Source: Dolichospermum sp. LEGE 00240 (GTDB taxonomy: Bacteria; Cyanobacteriota; Cyanobacteriia; Cyanobacteriales; Nostocaceae). From it: DNA of 64,000 nucleotides. Of this stretch, positions 50,671 to 60,200 are shown one piece after another. The translations under genes were made by a program, and so were the position numbers. The notes under the pieces were generated by a model. The model had not been told where the DNA came from. It saw nothing but the letters and a program-made list of their open reading frames with translations, and did no database searches. How positions within the stretch are numbered: position 1 is the stretch's first letter; every line of letters starts with the position of its first letter. Location of the stretch: assembly GCF_015207875.1 (NCBI RefSeq), contig NZ_JADEVZ010000019.1:1-64000 (forward strand). Direction: 5' to 3'.

Positions 50671-53436
50671 ATGACTACCAAATCACCCGTACCTCGTTTA
50701 GATTTAGCCCCTAAATTACGCCGTCCTCTCTCTTTATGGAATCCTTTAGATTACCTACTATTGCTGTGTTGGGTGTTTTATTTTCCCCAGGCTTTGCGGT
50801 GGTATGTTGATACCTTTGGCGGGGGTTATATTCCTACAAAAGAAATGAATTGGAATAAAGGACTGAAGGCATTACGGCAAAATCCTGTTCAACGTCAATT
50901 ATTATTTCAAGGTGTTATTTTAAAAATAATTACACCCATATTGGTTTGTTTGTTTCTCCAAGCATTAGGCTTGTCTATTAACTGGCTAGGTCTAGCCATA
51001 GGTGTGGTGTTCGGTGTAGTATTTGGTGTGGTGTTCGGTATAGTATTTGGTGTGGCGTTCGGTGTGGTGTTCGGTGTAGTATTTGGTGTGGTGTTCGGTG
51101 TAGTATTTGGTGTGGCGTTCGGTGTAGTGCTAGGTGTGGCGAGAGGTCTGGCGAGTAATATACCAGAACCTAACATGAAAGGTGTAACGTTCATTGTGGT
51201 GCTAGGTGTGGCGTACATTGTGCCGTACATTGTGCCTCTCGGTGTGGCGGTACTTATGGCGCTAGGTGTGGCGGGAGGTGTGGCAGGAGGTATGGCGGAA
51301 GATGTAGCGGAAAATGTAGCGGAAGGTGTGGCGGAAGATGTAGCGGAAGATGTAGCGGAAGATGTAGCGGAAGGTGTGGAGTCCGTAAACAACATATACG
51401 CGTACATCGTTGTGGGACTTATAATCGCGGGACTTCTTTGGTACATTCTGATGCTACTTGTGATGCTACTTGCGGTGCTACTTGTGGCGCGACTTGTGGT
51501 GCTACTTGTGGGAATCTTACGCCTGGAAAATTGGTTATTTGGCTTACTGTTAAACTTGGGTTATTTCCGAAATAGCAGTTTTTTACTACCCAGAATTACT
51601 ACTCTTCCTTTACCTTATTTAGATTCACGCTTAAAAAACTGGTTATTACAGGACTGGGAAAACGGTATACATAATGTTAATCAACTATTGGCGTATACCA
51701 GGCAATCTACTCCTGTAGTTGAGGCAGTAAATAAGGCACTGGACATAAAGCCAGAAGAAGAAATAATTTGGTCTATTTCTCAGTTAGCAGAAACTACCTA
51801 TGATTGGAAATTAATATATTTTACATCTGCTGATTTAAGTAAAAAAACAAATACCCGCCTTGATACTCCCTCCCGTGCTGCTGCTGCTGGTTTTTGGTAT
51901 CTGCATGAAAAACAACCCAATAAAGCCACAAAAGCATTTGCCGTTGTTCGTTCTCTTCTGTATGGGGAAGAAATGTATATTCTTGCTCAAAATTTAGCAG
52001 TATTTAACGATGTAAAAGATTTAGATTCTATTGCTAATCTAGAAATACCTACATTTCCCACATCAGGTTTATTACGTCCTACCACTTGGCAAACATTAGA
52101 TAGATTTGTCAAAATAATTGAAGATATAAAAATCATTAACGGTAGTGTCTCCCGTGTATCTCGTTCTTCTGCTTTAAATCGCGCATTAGGCGAACTGACA
52201 ACTATTTTAAATACAGCCGATACCCTACCCAAAGCAGAAAAAAAATTAATTATAGATATTGCTAACAACTGGCAACAGCAACTATTACAAATTGCTGGGG
52301 AAGTTGGGAAAGTTGTTATTGATAAACCTGTCAATAATCATTATGTTATCGGCGACCCTGTAATGGGTAATTTATTTATTGGGAGAGAAGATATCATCAG
52401 ACAATTAGAAGAACTTTGGCTTAGAGGTATTCAACTCCAGTCTGTAGTCATTTATGGTCATAGACGCATGGGTAAAACTTCGATTTTACTCAATGCTGCT
52501 AACTCTTTAGATAATCAAGTAAAAGTCGTTTATGTGAATTTACTAAAATTAGGAGATGTCACCCAAGGAGTAGGTGAAGTATTAATGGCTATTAGTGATG
52601 AAATTTCCCAAGTTGTGAATATTGAACCTCCCAATGATGATGATTTATTAAAACTTCCCGAACGGACTTTTAACCGCTATTTTGAAAAAGTAATTAAAAA
52701 TTTATCCGGTGGGTTAATTATTGCGATAGATGAATTTGAAAAAATTGAAGATTTAATTAAAGCCGGAAAAATTAGCCCAGATTTTATGGGTTTTTTGCGT
52801 AGTTTAGTACAAGCACATTCTCAAGTCGCTTTTGCTTTTGCTGGTTTGCATACCTTAGATGAAATGACAGCAGATTATTTTCAACCTTTTTTTGCGAGTG
52901 TTCTACCTATTCGCGTGGGTTTTTTAAGTCGTGGTGGAACAGGTGAAATTCTTGCTAACCCAGCTATTGAAGAATTTTTATTAGACTACACACCAGAAGC
53001 ACTAGATAAAATTTATGATTTAACCTATGGACAACCTTATTTAGTGCAGTTGGTAGGTTTTCATTTAGTCCGACTATATAATGATTTTGTTTTTGAACAA
53101 GGAAAACCCCGCGAATCTGTTTTTACTGTGGAAGATGTGGAAGCAATTGTCAAAAAACCGGAGTTTTTCCAAAGAGGTAGTAATTACTTTAATGGTGTTT
53201 GGGGTCAAGCTGGGGAAAATAATGATAACACTCAACAAGTAATTTTAAGTCATCTGGCAAAACACACCGCAGGATTAACAATAAATGAATTAATTGAGTT
53301 GACGGGAATAGATGAAACTGATTTACAGAATGCTTTAGAAGTTTTGAAACGTCATGATGTCGTTGTAGAAAATCAGGGACGCTGGAGAATAATAGTAGAA
53401 CTATTTCAGCGTTGGGTTGAAAAATCACATCCTTAA
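50671..53436 (+). CDS. Membrane-spanning ATPase with repeat-built hydrophobic region
   Basis: From ATG 50671 the product has 921 residues. Residues 20-320 are membrane: LLLLCWVFYFPQALRWYV, then a long run of GVVF units (about 12 copies of the tetrapeptide), an acidic run with EDVAEDVAEDVAEG, and LMLLVMLLAVLLVARLVVLL. From about 570 comes an ATPase_2/AAA_16-type domain: LFIGREDIIRQLEELWLRGI, Walker A YGHRRMGKTSIL, Walker B GLIIAIDEFEKIED, and a winged-helix C-terminus (GLTINELIELTG). A helical region with no family lies between (TKAFAVVRSLLYGEEMYILA). It probably anchors an ATPase to the membrane. The partner is likely the vMAP-type ATPase just upstream. Confidence 0.7.
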   Translation: MTTKSPVPRLDLAPKLRRPLSLWNPLDYLLLLCWVFYFPQALRWYVDTFGGGYIPTKEMNWNKGLKALRQNPVQRQLLFQGVILKIITPILVCLFLQALGLSINWLGLAIGVVFGVVFGVVFGIVFGVAFGVVFGVVFGVVFGVVFGVAFGVVLGVARGLASNIPEPNMKGVTFIVVLGVAYIVPYIVPLGVAVLMALGVAGGVAGGMAEDVAENVAEGVAEDVAEDVAEDVAEGVESVNNIYAYIVVGLIIAGLLWYILMLLVMLLAVLLVARLVVLLVGILRLENWLFGLLLNLGYFRNSSFLLPRITTLPLPYLDSRLKNWLLQDWENGIHNVNQLLAYTRQSTPVVEAVNKALDIKPEEEIIWSISQLAETTYDWKLIYFTSADLSKKTNTRLDTPSRAAAAGFWYLHEKQPNKATKAFAVVRSLLYGEEMYILAQNLAVFNDVKDLDSIANLEIPTFPTSGLLRPTTWQTLDRFVKIIEDIKIINGSVSRVSRSSALNRALGELTTILNTADTLPKAEKKLIIDIANNWQQQLLQIAGEVGKVVIDKPVNNHYVIGDPVMGNLFIGREDIIRQLEELWLRGIQLQSVVIYGHRRMGKTSILLNAANSLDNQVKVVYVNLLKLGDVTQGVGEVLMAISDEISQVVNIEPPNDDDLLKLPERTFNRYFEKVIKNLSGGLIIAIDEFEKIEDLIKAGKISPDFMGFLRSLVQAHSQVAFAFAGLHTLDEMTADYFQPFFASVLPIRVGFLSRGGTGEILANPAIEEFLLDYTPEALDKIYDLTYGQPYLVQLVGFHLVRLYNDFVFEQGKPRESVFTVEDVEAIVKKPEFFQRGSNYFNGVWGQAGENNDNTQQVILSHLAKHTAGLTINELIELTGIDETDLQNALEVLKRHDVVVENQGRWRIIVELFQRWVEKSHP
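51001..51150 (+). repeat. 12-base minisatellite coding for GVVF repeats
   Basis: GGTGTGGTGTTC, GGTGTAGTATTT and close variants follow each other about 12 times without breaking frame. Each unit encodes Gly-Val-Val-Phe or Gly-Val-Ala-Phe. A second 12-base unit (GCGGAAGATGTA) is repeated in 51290-51375, coding AEDV or AEGV. Confidence 0.85.
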
Positions 53437-53541
53437 ATTGAGTATTTCAATAACAATCTAAACTCAACGTGAGTGAGTTCGATAAAGCTTTCCCCAACCC
53501 CTCTCCGACGTGAAACTCAAACTAAATGCAATTCTGTTGTC

Positions 53542-54096
53542 TTAACCCAATAATTCATCTACTGCAATATTAAAACCTGTTAGTACAGTTTGAGTCCTCA
53601 CTATTTCACCAGCAATAAACACAAGACGTTGATTTTTAGTAATTACCATAATCCACCGATTTTCAGGAAAAACTAACCAAATTTCCTCACTTCCTGATTG
53701 CAAATATTCTTGAGATTTAGCAATCATATCCTCTGCTAAATCTGTGGGAGAAATAATTTCTGCTACGAGGGGAAAACTTTGGGGTAAAACAGCAGGTTCA
53801 CCAAACTGCTGTATCAATTCTGGCGTAATATAAGCAACATCAGGACGACGGCCTTGTTGATTTGTGCGACAGGGTGCTTCTGTATACACTTCTCCACCTT
53901 GACCACTAGAATCTTTGTAACTTCTCCAGTAAAAGTATAAATTACCCTGTATGCGGCTATGTTTCAGTGTCACTTCTTCTTTCTCCAATAATTCCCCATT
54001 TACCCATTCTGTACCCTCTGGGGAACTTTGCATCCAATCTTCTAGGGAATAATTTTTTAATACATCTTCTTTAATTGGTGTCATTACCATAATCAT
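53542..54096 (-). CDS. Uma2-family (DUF820, PD-(D/E)XK-like) protein
   Basis: The 184-residue product has YSLEDWMQSSPEGTEWVNGE, the N-terminal Uma2 block, GRRPDVAYITPELIQ (PD), FPLVAEIISPTDLAEDMIAK (E-x-S) and EEIWLVFPENRWIMVI, the PD-(D/E)XK-like core. Uma2 proteins are very abundant in cyanobacteria and of unknown role, annotated as putative restriction endonucleases. The start MIMVM gives two nearby Met options. Two more Uma2 genes follow on the same strand. Confidence 0.85.
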   Translation of the reverse strand: MIMVMTPIKEDVLKNYSLEDWMQSSPEGTEWVNGELLEKEEVTLKHSRIQGNLYFYWRSYKDSSGQGGEVYTEAPCRTNQQGRRPDVAYITPELIQQFGEPAVLPQSFPLVAEIISPTDLAEDMIAKSQEYLQSGSEEIWLVFPENRWIMVITKNQRLVFIAGEIVRTQTVLTGFNIAVDELLG

Positions 54097-54324
54097 CTAT
54101 TCTCCTTTTCAATACATATATTATTAATATTATGACTCAAATAGAATTTTTATACATTTTCTCAATCCAATCCTGTTCATCCTTTAATCCTGTACTTTTT
54201 GTAATTAGTATTTATGAATGCAAATTTAATAACCTGCAATTCTTATTTAAGCTGGAATGGTGCGTTACGCTGTCGCTAACACACCCTACTTTTGCTACTT
54301 TTGCTAAAAATCATTAAGTCAGAT

Positions 54325-55071
54325 TTAAATACTATCAGGATCTACACCCAAAGCCTTTAACTTTTCTGCTAATAATTGAGCGCGTGCTTCGGCATTTTTG
54401 GTGCGTGCTTCGGCATTTTTAGCTCGTTCTTCTGCGGCTTTTGCGAGTTCATCACCGGTTAGTAAAATATTACCATTTTGATCACACCAACGCAACCAAG
54501 AATCATTTCTACCTTCAAATTCTCCAGTCCATAAAGTTACTCCTAAACCAATATCTTCTAACCAATTATTTGTAGTTTCTATATAACGTCTACCCTTGAT
54601 AGAATAAATTCTGAGAATGTCTTCTCCTAAATTTTGATGTGGGTCATAGACAATATAGTAAGAAACTCGCATTTTTTCATAAATTTGCAACTTTTTATCT
54701 AGTTCTGCACCTTCTTGATTTGATACAATTTCAATGACAACTTCTGGTGATTTACCAAATTTCCAAACTAGATAACAACGATTTTGTTTTTCCCACCAGT
54801 TTTGCGGAGTTTGTACATCAAAACTAACAAATACATCAGGAACTATCGCAGGTTCACCATAAGTATGGTAAACACCAACATTAGCTGCTGCTAAAAAAAT
54901 CTGATTTTGTAAAGAACTGTAAAGAGAACCGACTAAAAGGCGTTGTTGTTTTTCAGATGCGAGATTATCCACAGGTGTATCATCTTCAGTGACTAGCAGG
55001 TTGGCATCTGGTACATCACAATCATCAATTTCAGTTTTGATGAGAAGTTGGTCAATCATGATTGTATCCAC
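54325..55071 (-). CDS. Uma2-family protein with C-terminal coiled tail
   Basis: The 248-residue product has PAIVPDVFVSFDVQ (PD), SPEVVIEIVSNQEGAELDKK (E-x-V-S) and YEKMRVSYYIVYDPHQ, the Uma2 core. The C-terminal 35 residues are a charged repeat (AKNAEARTKNAEAR, then AQLLAEKLKALG), a frequent tail on cyanobacterial Uma2 proteins. It is one of three tandem Uma2 genes, separated here by 39 bases from the next. Function unknown. Confidence 0.85.
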   Translation of the reverse strand: MDTIMIDQLLIKTEIDDCDVPDANLLVTEDDTPVDNLASEKQQRLLVGSLYSSLQNQIFLAAANVGVYHTYGEPAIVPDVFVSFDVQTPQNWWEKQNRCYLVWKFGKSPEVVIEIVSNQEGAELDKKLQIYEKMRVSYYIVYDPHQNLGEDILRIYSIKGRRYIETTNNWLEDIGLGVTLWTGEFEGRNDSWLRWCDQNGNILLTGDELAKAAEERAKNAEARTKNAEARAQLLAEKLKALGVDPDSI

Positions 55072-55110
55072 TAGTTGAGGTATGGAAATTATAACACTTT
55101 ACTTGAGATT

Positions 55111-55686
55111 TTAATAACAATCTAAACTCAAACTAAATCCTGGTAATATCTCTTCTCCTAATAATTCTGTAGGCAAATCTCGCAATTCCGCATCTTTTCC
55201 TAAACGATAAATTTCTATTTGTTGCTGTTGAGGATTTATTAACCATCCCAGTTTCACTCCTGCATCTATATATTCTTGCATTTTCTGACGCAGAGTTTTT
55301 AAATCATCTGTTGCTGACCTTAATTCAATGACAAAATCCGGTGCAATGGGGGGAAATTTGCGTTTTTGTTCGGGGGTGAGTGCTTCCCAGCGTTCTTTTT
55401 TAATCCAAGCTGCATCAGGGGAACGATCGCTACCATTGGGTAATTTAAATATAGTGGAAGAACTAAAGGTGTAACCGAGTCCTGTTTGACGATTCCAAAT
55501 ACCTAAATCAGTAATCAAATCAGCTTCTCTATTACCACTTTCTCCTCCTACTGGTGGCATAATAATTAATTCTCCGGTAGATGTGCGTTCAAATTTTAAA
55601 TCGCTGTTTTTTTGACATAGTTGATAAAACTGTTCATCGGTAAAATTAACTGTGTTGAAGTTTAGTTTCAAAGGAGTGATAACCAT
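55111..55686 (-). CDS. Uma2-family protein
   Basis: The 191-residue product has TVNFTDEQFYQLCQKNSDLK, ERTSTGELIIMPPVGGESGN, SDRSPDAAWIKKERWEAL (PD) and PPIAPDFVIELRSATDDLK (E-x-R), then GWLINPQQQQIEIYRLG. These are the PD-(D/E)XK-like blocks of the Uma2 family. It is the first of three consecutive minus-strand Uma2 genes. Function unknown. Confidence 0.87.
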   Translation of the reverse strand: MVITPLKLNFNTVNFTDEQFYQLCQKNSDLKFERTSTGELIIMPPVGGESGNREADLITDLGIWNRQTGLGYTFSSSTIFKLPNGSDRSPDAAWIKKERWEALTPEQKRKFPPIAPDFVIELRSATDDLKTLRQKMQEYIDAGVKLGWLINPQQQQIEIYRLGKDAELRDLPTELLGEEILPGFSLSLDCY

Positions 55687-56013
55687 ACAAATAACCTGGT
55701 TAGTGATGGTGATAAATATATTATAGTATCAAAGGCACGGTTAATAGAAATTAGCCGCAATGTTTGATGATTGCGTCTGCAAATTCAGAACATTCTAATG
55801 TTTGTACAGGTGGTTCTATTAACTGCGCTAAGTCATAGGTAACTTGACCATTACTTTAAATCTATAGGTACAAAGCAGTTAGATAGATGGCGATCGCTCC
55901 CATCAAGGGACTAATTATACATATCAAAACTAGTACAATATCTGAACTTGATTCACTAGGAGGAGAATTTTGATTACTCAGCTATTCCAGTATTACGGAC
56001 AAAGTTCTTTTTT
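55687..56013. other. Intergenic region with icd remnant (327 bases)
   Basis: It contains the 3' remnant of an isocitrate dehydrogenase gene (55751-55855). The rest (55856-56013) has a HIP1 site at 55891 but no recognisable gene or RNA. Confidence 0.6.
55751..55855 (-). pseudogene. Isocitrate dehydrogenase (icd) 3' remnant
   Basis: On the minus strand the bases read GQVTYDLAQLIEPPVQ and TLECSEFADAIIKHCG, then stop. The C-terminus of NADP-dependent Icd of cyanobacteria is VTYDLARLMEPPVEPLKCSE and FADAIIKHF. Upstream codons do not match Icd and an in-frame TAA comes just before. It is a 35-codon fragment left by rearrangement. A full icd should exist elsewhere in the genome. Confidence 0.65.
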
Positions 56014-57138
56014 TTAGCGTAAAGTCCGAAATATTACCCTTCCTGGATACTGTTGCTGATTAATTTTGGCATAGACTCGTAAACAGGTTAATACCTCGCC
56101 AGGATTGCCACCACAGTCTAACTGTAGGTCATCTTTAGAAAATTCACAAACATCAGCATATAGTCCTGATAATTGTTTGAGTCGGACTTCATTACCTGCT
56201 TTAACTGCTTTATCAGCGGCTTTTTTTAACAGATGCCGGGATTCTTTTTGTAATTTTCCCCACCAAGAATAACGTTCAGCAGGAGGGATAAATACTAAGG
56301 AATGAATGGCTTCATCCATGTCAATCCAAGCACATAAATTAAGAACTATGTCAGTATTTTCATCTATTTTTTGGATGCGGTGCAAGCGATCGCTTAAAGC
56401 ATCAATATATTGATGACGTTGTTCCAATTTGGCAGATAAAGAAACCACATCAAAGCTAAAAACACTTTTTAAAGCATGATGTAAGTCTGGATCTATTTCT
56501 ATAAACTTAATATATAAAAGTAAAAATCCGGCGATTAAATATAAATTATCGGCAAGATGAGTTTGGGAAATTTCTGAATTTATCAAAGCTGTTTGAGATA
56601 AACATAGTCCTTTAGCTTGAACTGTACCACTCAACCCCGGATAAATAATTTCATCACGTACAAATGGCAATTCATCCAGATTGATATTATCTACAACTGC
56701 ACCTGCTTCCTGTGCTAATTCTAAAGCCTTATGTCGCCAAGATATCGCTACATCTTCAGGAACTCGCAATAGTTTCCTATGAATTTCGTTCCATATCTCT
56801 GCATCAGTTTGACCTTGAATATGAGAATTACCTAAATAAGAATTTAATTCTGAATTGTTATTGAAAATTTCTTTTAATTTTAATAATTTTAATTCATTTG
56901 TTAATTCAGGTTGTTTTAGATCCCCGACTTCTTGAAGAAGTCGGGGATCTGGGAATGGTACAGGTTCTAATAATTGATGAAGTTCTTGCAACAGTTCTTC
57001 GCATATCTGACATCCGGCATCAAATGGATATTCTTGATTTGCTTTTGTTAAAGTTGCAGCTAATCCATATAAATTAAACCGCAATATTTTGGCTAATTCT
57101 GAGTTTTCTATAGTTAATAGTTTATGTAGATTCTGCAT
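56014..57138 (-). CDS. Helical protein, third component of the Hsp70-dynamin set (SrfA position)
   Basis: From ATG 57138 the product has 374 residues, starting MQNLHKLLTIENSELAKILR. It is helix-rich with no recognised family: CQICEELLQELHQLLEPVPF, LLLYIKFIEIDPDLHHALKS, ERYSWWGKLQKESRHLLKKA. It follows the Hsp70-like gene by 68 bases. A longer frame from 57222 starts inside the palindromic repeat (57169-57201) and encodes an Arg/Ser-rich artefact, so the shorter start is preferred. Another copy of the same palindrome is in frame inside the gene (56918-56950). In the Srf-like arrangement this position belongs to SrfA, but similarity cannot be judged by eye. Confidence 0.6.
   Translation of the reverse strand: MQNLHKLLTIENSELAKILRFNLYGLAATLTKANQEYPFDAGCQICEELLQELHQLLEPVPFPDPRLLQEVGDLKQPELTNELKLLKLKEIFNNNSELNSYLGNSHIQGQTDAEIWNEIHRKLLRVPEDVAISWRHKALELAQEAGAVVDNINLDELPFVRDEIIYPGLSGTVQAKGLCLSQTALINSEISQTHLADNLYLIAGFLLLYIKFIEIDPDLHHALKSVFSFDVVSLSAKLEQRHQYIDALSDRLHRIQKIDENTDIVLNLCAWIDMDEAIHSLVFIPPAERYSWWGKLQKESRHLLKKAADKAVKAGNEVRLKQLSGLYADVCEFSKDDLQLDCGGNPGEVLTCLRVYAKINQQQYPGRVIFRTLR
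56918..56950. repeat. Dispersed palindrome inside the helical-protein gene
   Basis: AGATCCCCGACTTC and GAAGTCGGGGATCT form a 14-bp perfect stem. It is identical to the copy at 57169-57201, only 219 bases away. Here it is read through in frame as PDPRLLQEVGD. Confidence 0.8.
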
Positions 57139-57168
57139 AATTTTATCAGGATGAAAATAAAAGATTTT

Positions 57169-57201
57169 AGATCCCCGACTTCTTGAAGAAGTCGGGGATC
57201 T
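57169..57201. repeat. Dispersed palindrome in the Hsp70-helical gene gap
   Basis: Same 33-base palindrome as 56918-56950, 5 bases downstream of the Hsp70-like gene stop. Its position after a stop suggests a role in mRNA stability or partial termination, but dispersal as a repeat is the simpler reading. Confidence 0.8.
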
Positions 57202-57206
57202 TGAAC

Positions 57207-60200
57207 TTAATGAATACCGCAAAAAGGATCACGTTCTTTATCAACTTCATTGGGTTGTAATTCCAATTCAGCACGATAAACACATCCTTCTTGTTCAAGA
57301 CATTCTTGATTATTAGATGTCCAATAAGGAACTGCCCCCGCGTGCATTCTTAATATGCCTGTATTATCAAGAGTTACATGATATTGACAGGGATAATCTG
57401 TGATAATATCCGGTTTACTGAGTGTACCAATCCGTAGCCATTTTTTAGTATTTGTCTCACTATCAGTTTGATAAATGTAGAAAGTATGTTGACCACTTTG
57501 GGGAAATGATGGCAAAGGTTTACTAATTAATCCTGTTCCTGGTTGCTTCACACCATCTTGTAAATAATGAAATATTTCCATTGATTTATTTTCATGATTA
57601 TCAACGGCAAATACCAAATGATAAGCATGAGGTTGATCAACTGTGGCAGATTCTAAAACATTGACAGCAATATCACCATCATTTAAGTTGTGTTGGTGGT
57701 TTTCTACAGCGATATTCCACTTTAAATTACCATCAGTAAACAAGGCATTTTCAGTAGATTTAGATATGACTGAATTAATATCAATACCAACCACGTCTAT
57801 TAAATAATGGGGATTACCTCGACATAGTAAAATACTAAATTGTAAAGCTTGGTCAATCTCAAATTGGACTTTGATTTTTTTGAGAAATTCCTGTTCTTCC
57901 ATACCCAATTTATCCATCAATATTTTACCGTCGAAACTACCCCACAGACGAAAAGTTCCGTTTTCGTAATCTTGACGATGGATAATATTAGTTAATTGTA
58001 TCCCCTGCCAAGGTGTCCGCACTTTAGCAACAGTGTCCCAGGGTGCAAGCTGATATAGTTCTTGTCCAGCACTAAAAATGGCTAAGGGGTCGTTACTTTG
58101 AGTTTTGCGTTTGAAGTTGCAAGGAAGATAATAAAACAGGTTTTTGACATCAATTTCTAATTGATTTGCACCTTTCCGTAATAAACTTTTAGATTCTTCA
58201 GGATCAAATCGAAAACGACGCAGTTTTTCGGCATAACAAGCACCTGCTGAGGTAGCAAGTTTAGTAAATTCTAAAACAAAAGTAATTCGTTCAGGATTCC
58301 AAACAAAATAAGGTGATTGACTAAATTCTTCGTAAATTTGTTGTTGCACAAGATCAAGACTACAAGTTTTTCCAGAAAGAATTAACCAATCTACTTTTTG
58401 ATTAGATTCTGAACTAAGACGGCTTTCTATTAAACCTTTCGCAATCCCAATTGCTTCTTTAATTGACGAAGCTGCTGCCCGTTCAAATTGCTGGTGATCT
58501 AAAGTTAAATAAATAGATTCAGAACTTCTCACTTGAAATTTAATGGCACTTTGGGCAAGCAGTTCACTAATTTGTTGTTCATTTAAAGTGAAAGTTAATA
58601 AAGAACCATCTGTGGTTGTTTTTTGTCCTAATTTGAGTTTGGCGGCTTCCGCATGATCCCACAATGTGTAAAATGTTTGCAGGCGTTGGGGTGCTTGTTG
58701 CCAACGAGTTGGTAAGACCTTTTCAGCAGTGTCTAGGGCATCTTTAAAAGCAACGTCACCTTCAGGATTTTCTTTATCTATACATTTTAGCAAACTACCA
58801 GTTTTAAATTTCCCATCTTCTAAAAAACGGTCGTTTAATTCGGAGTTAATTAAGTCTTCTAATTTATCGCTTTCGATATCACCTGTAGTGACTGCGGTGA
58901 GAAGAAAATCAGAAATAGCGACTTTTAACAAGCGGAAAATTCGTAAAGTAATTAATTCACCACCTAATTGTAAATGTCCCGAAGAACCTAATAATTTTGG
59001 AGTCAGTTTGTAGTAACGTCCTCCTAAACCTCGATCTTCATGATCTGCAAAGAAAGGGGTGTTATCTTCTAAAGTTAGTTCAATTAAAGCTAAGTCAGTT
59101 GTTCCCCCACCAATATCTAAAACCAGGACATTTTGTGACCATTTATTCCCATTTTGACGACAGCGAGTTTTAAAAGATTCAATGCCAATATTCAGATTTC
59201 CGCCAAATTCTCGCCACAGGAAAAAGATAGCGACAGACACAGCTTCATCATAGGCAGTTTGGACATCATCAATGCCTAATTCCTGTACCAATTGCTTGAT
59301 TTCTTTGCGAACTACGGGAGGGGCAACGGTGGGATAGGTAACAACTGCTGTTAAAAAATCGCCTTCCGAAAATCTGCGTCTAGCCCGTTGGCGATAATCT
59401 TCTGTTAATTCAATTAATTGCGCCCAAGCTGCTTGAATGAGGCGATTAACTTGAATGTTTTCTTCATCTTCTTCTAAGATAATGGGGAAAGATCGATCTT
59501 GTCCAAAATAGCGTTTGGGTGAATGGTGAAATCTGCTAATAATTTCTTTAACTGCAACAGTTGTGCCTTGGGCTATGGCTTTCTTTCTATTATCTCTTGC
59601 GTCTCTACCCATGCGTAGTTTTAAGGGGATTAATTGCGATACTTCCATTTCACTGGGAATTTCTGTACTGCGCCGGTCAATATCTAAAACTACAGGAATT
59701 AAATTTTGTGATTCTAATGTGGGAACACGAAAAACTTCATGATATATCGCATAAAGTTTTTTACTAACAGCCCGCCGAAATCTATCACTCGTTCCTAGAC
59801 ATAATTCAATTTGCCGAATTGCTTCTAAAAATAATTCTTTGTTATCGCTTTCAAAAATTTCACTTAATTGATCTGATTCTATTTCTAAGCTTTTGCTAAT
59901 GTCAACTAGGAATTTTTCCCACTCACCACTACTAACATCTGGTAAGGCTAAATCTGGGGAGGAATTAAACCATTCCGCCATACGTTCTCTCAATCTCAGT
60001 TCTTGTTCTCTGGGTAAAACTTCGGCAATGGGAACTTCTATGGGGTCAAAAAGTGTCACTGTAGAATTGGAAGTACCAAAATCTAAAGCTAACCAACCAG
60101 GAAATCTTTTTCTTTGTTTTTCGTTGAGTTTTTCACTGAGTTGTTGACTTAAATTATGCAAATAGTGATCAAATTGTGAAGTATTCATGGGGGGATGATT

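Noticed and set aside
50907-51446. 179-codon minus-strand frame rich in Thr, Pro and Asn
   Set aside because: It is the antisense of the 12-base minisatellite, kept open only by the repeat period.
54132-54317. 61-codon plus-strand frame between Uma2 genes
   Set aside because: It overlaps dispersed repeat wording (ATCCTGTTCATCC, GCGTTACGCTGTCGC) and has no family resemblance.
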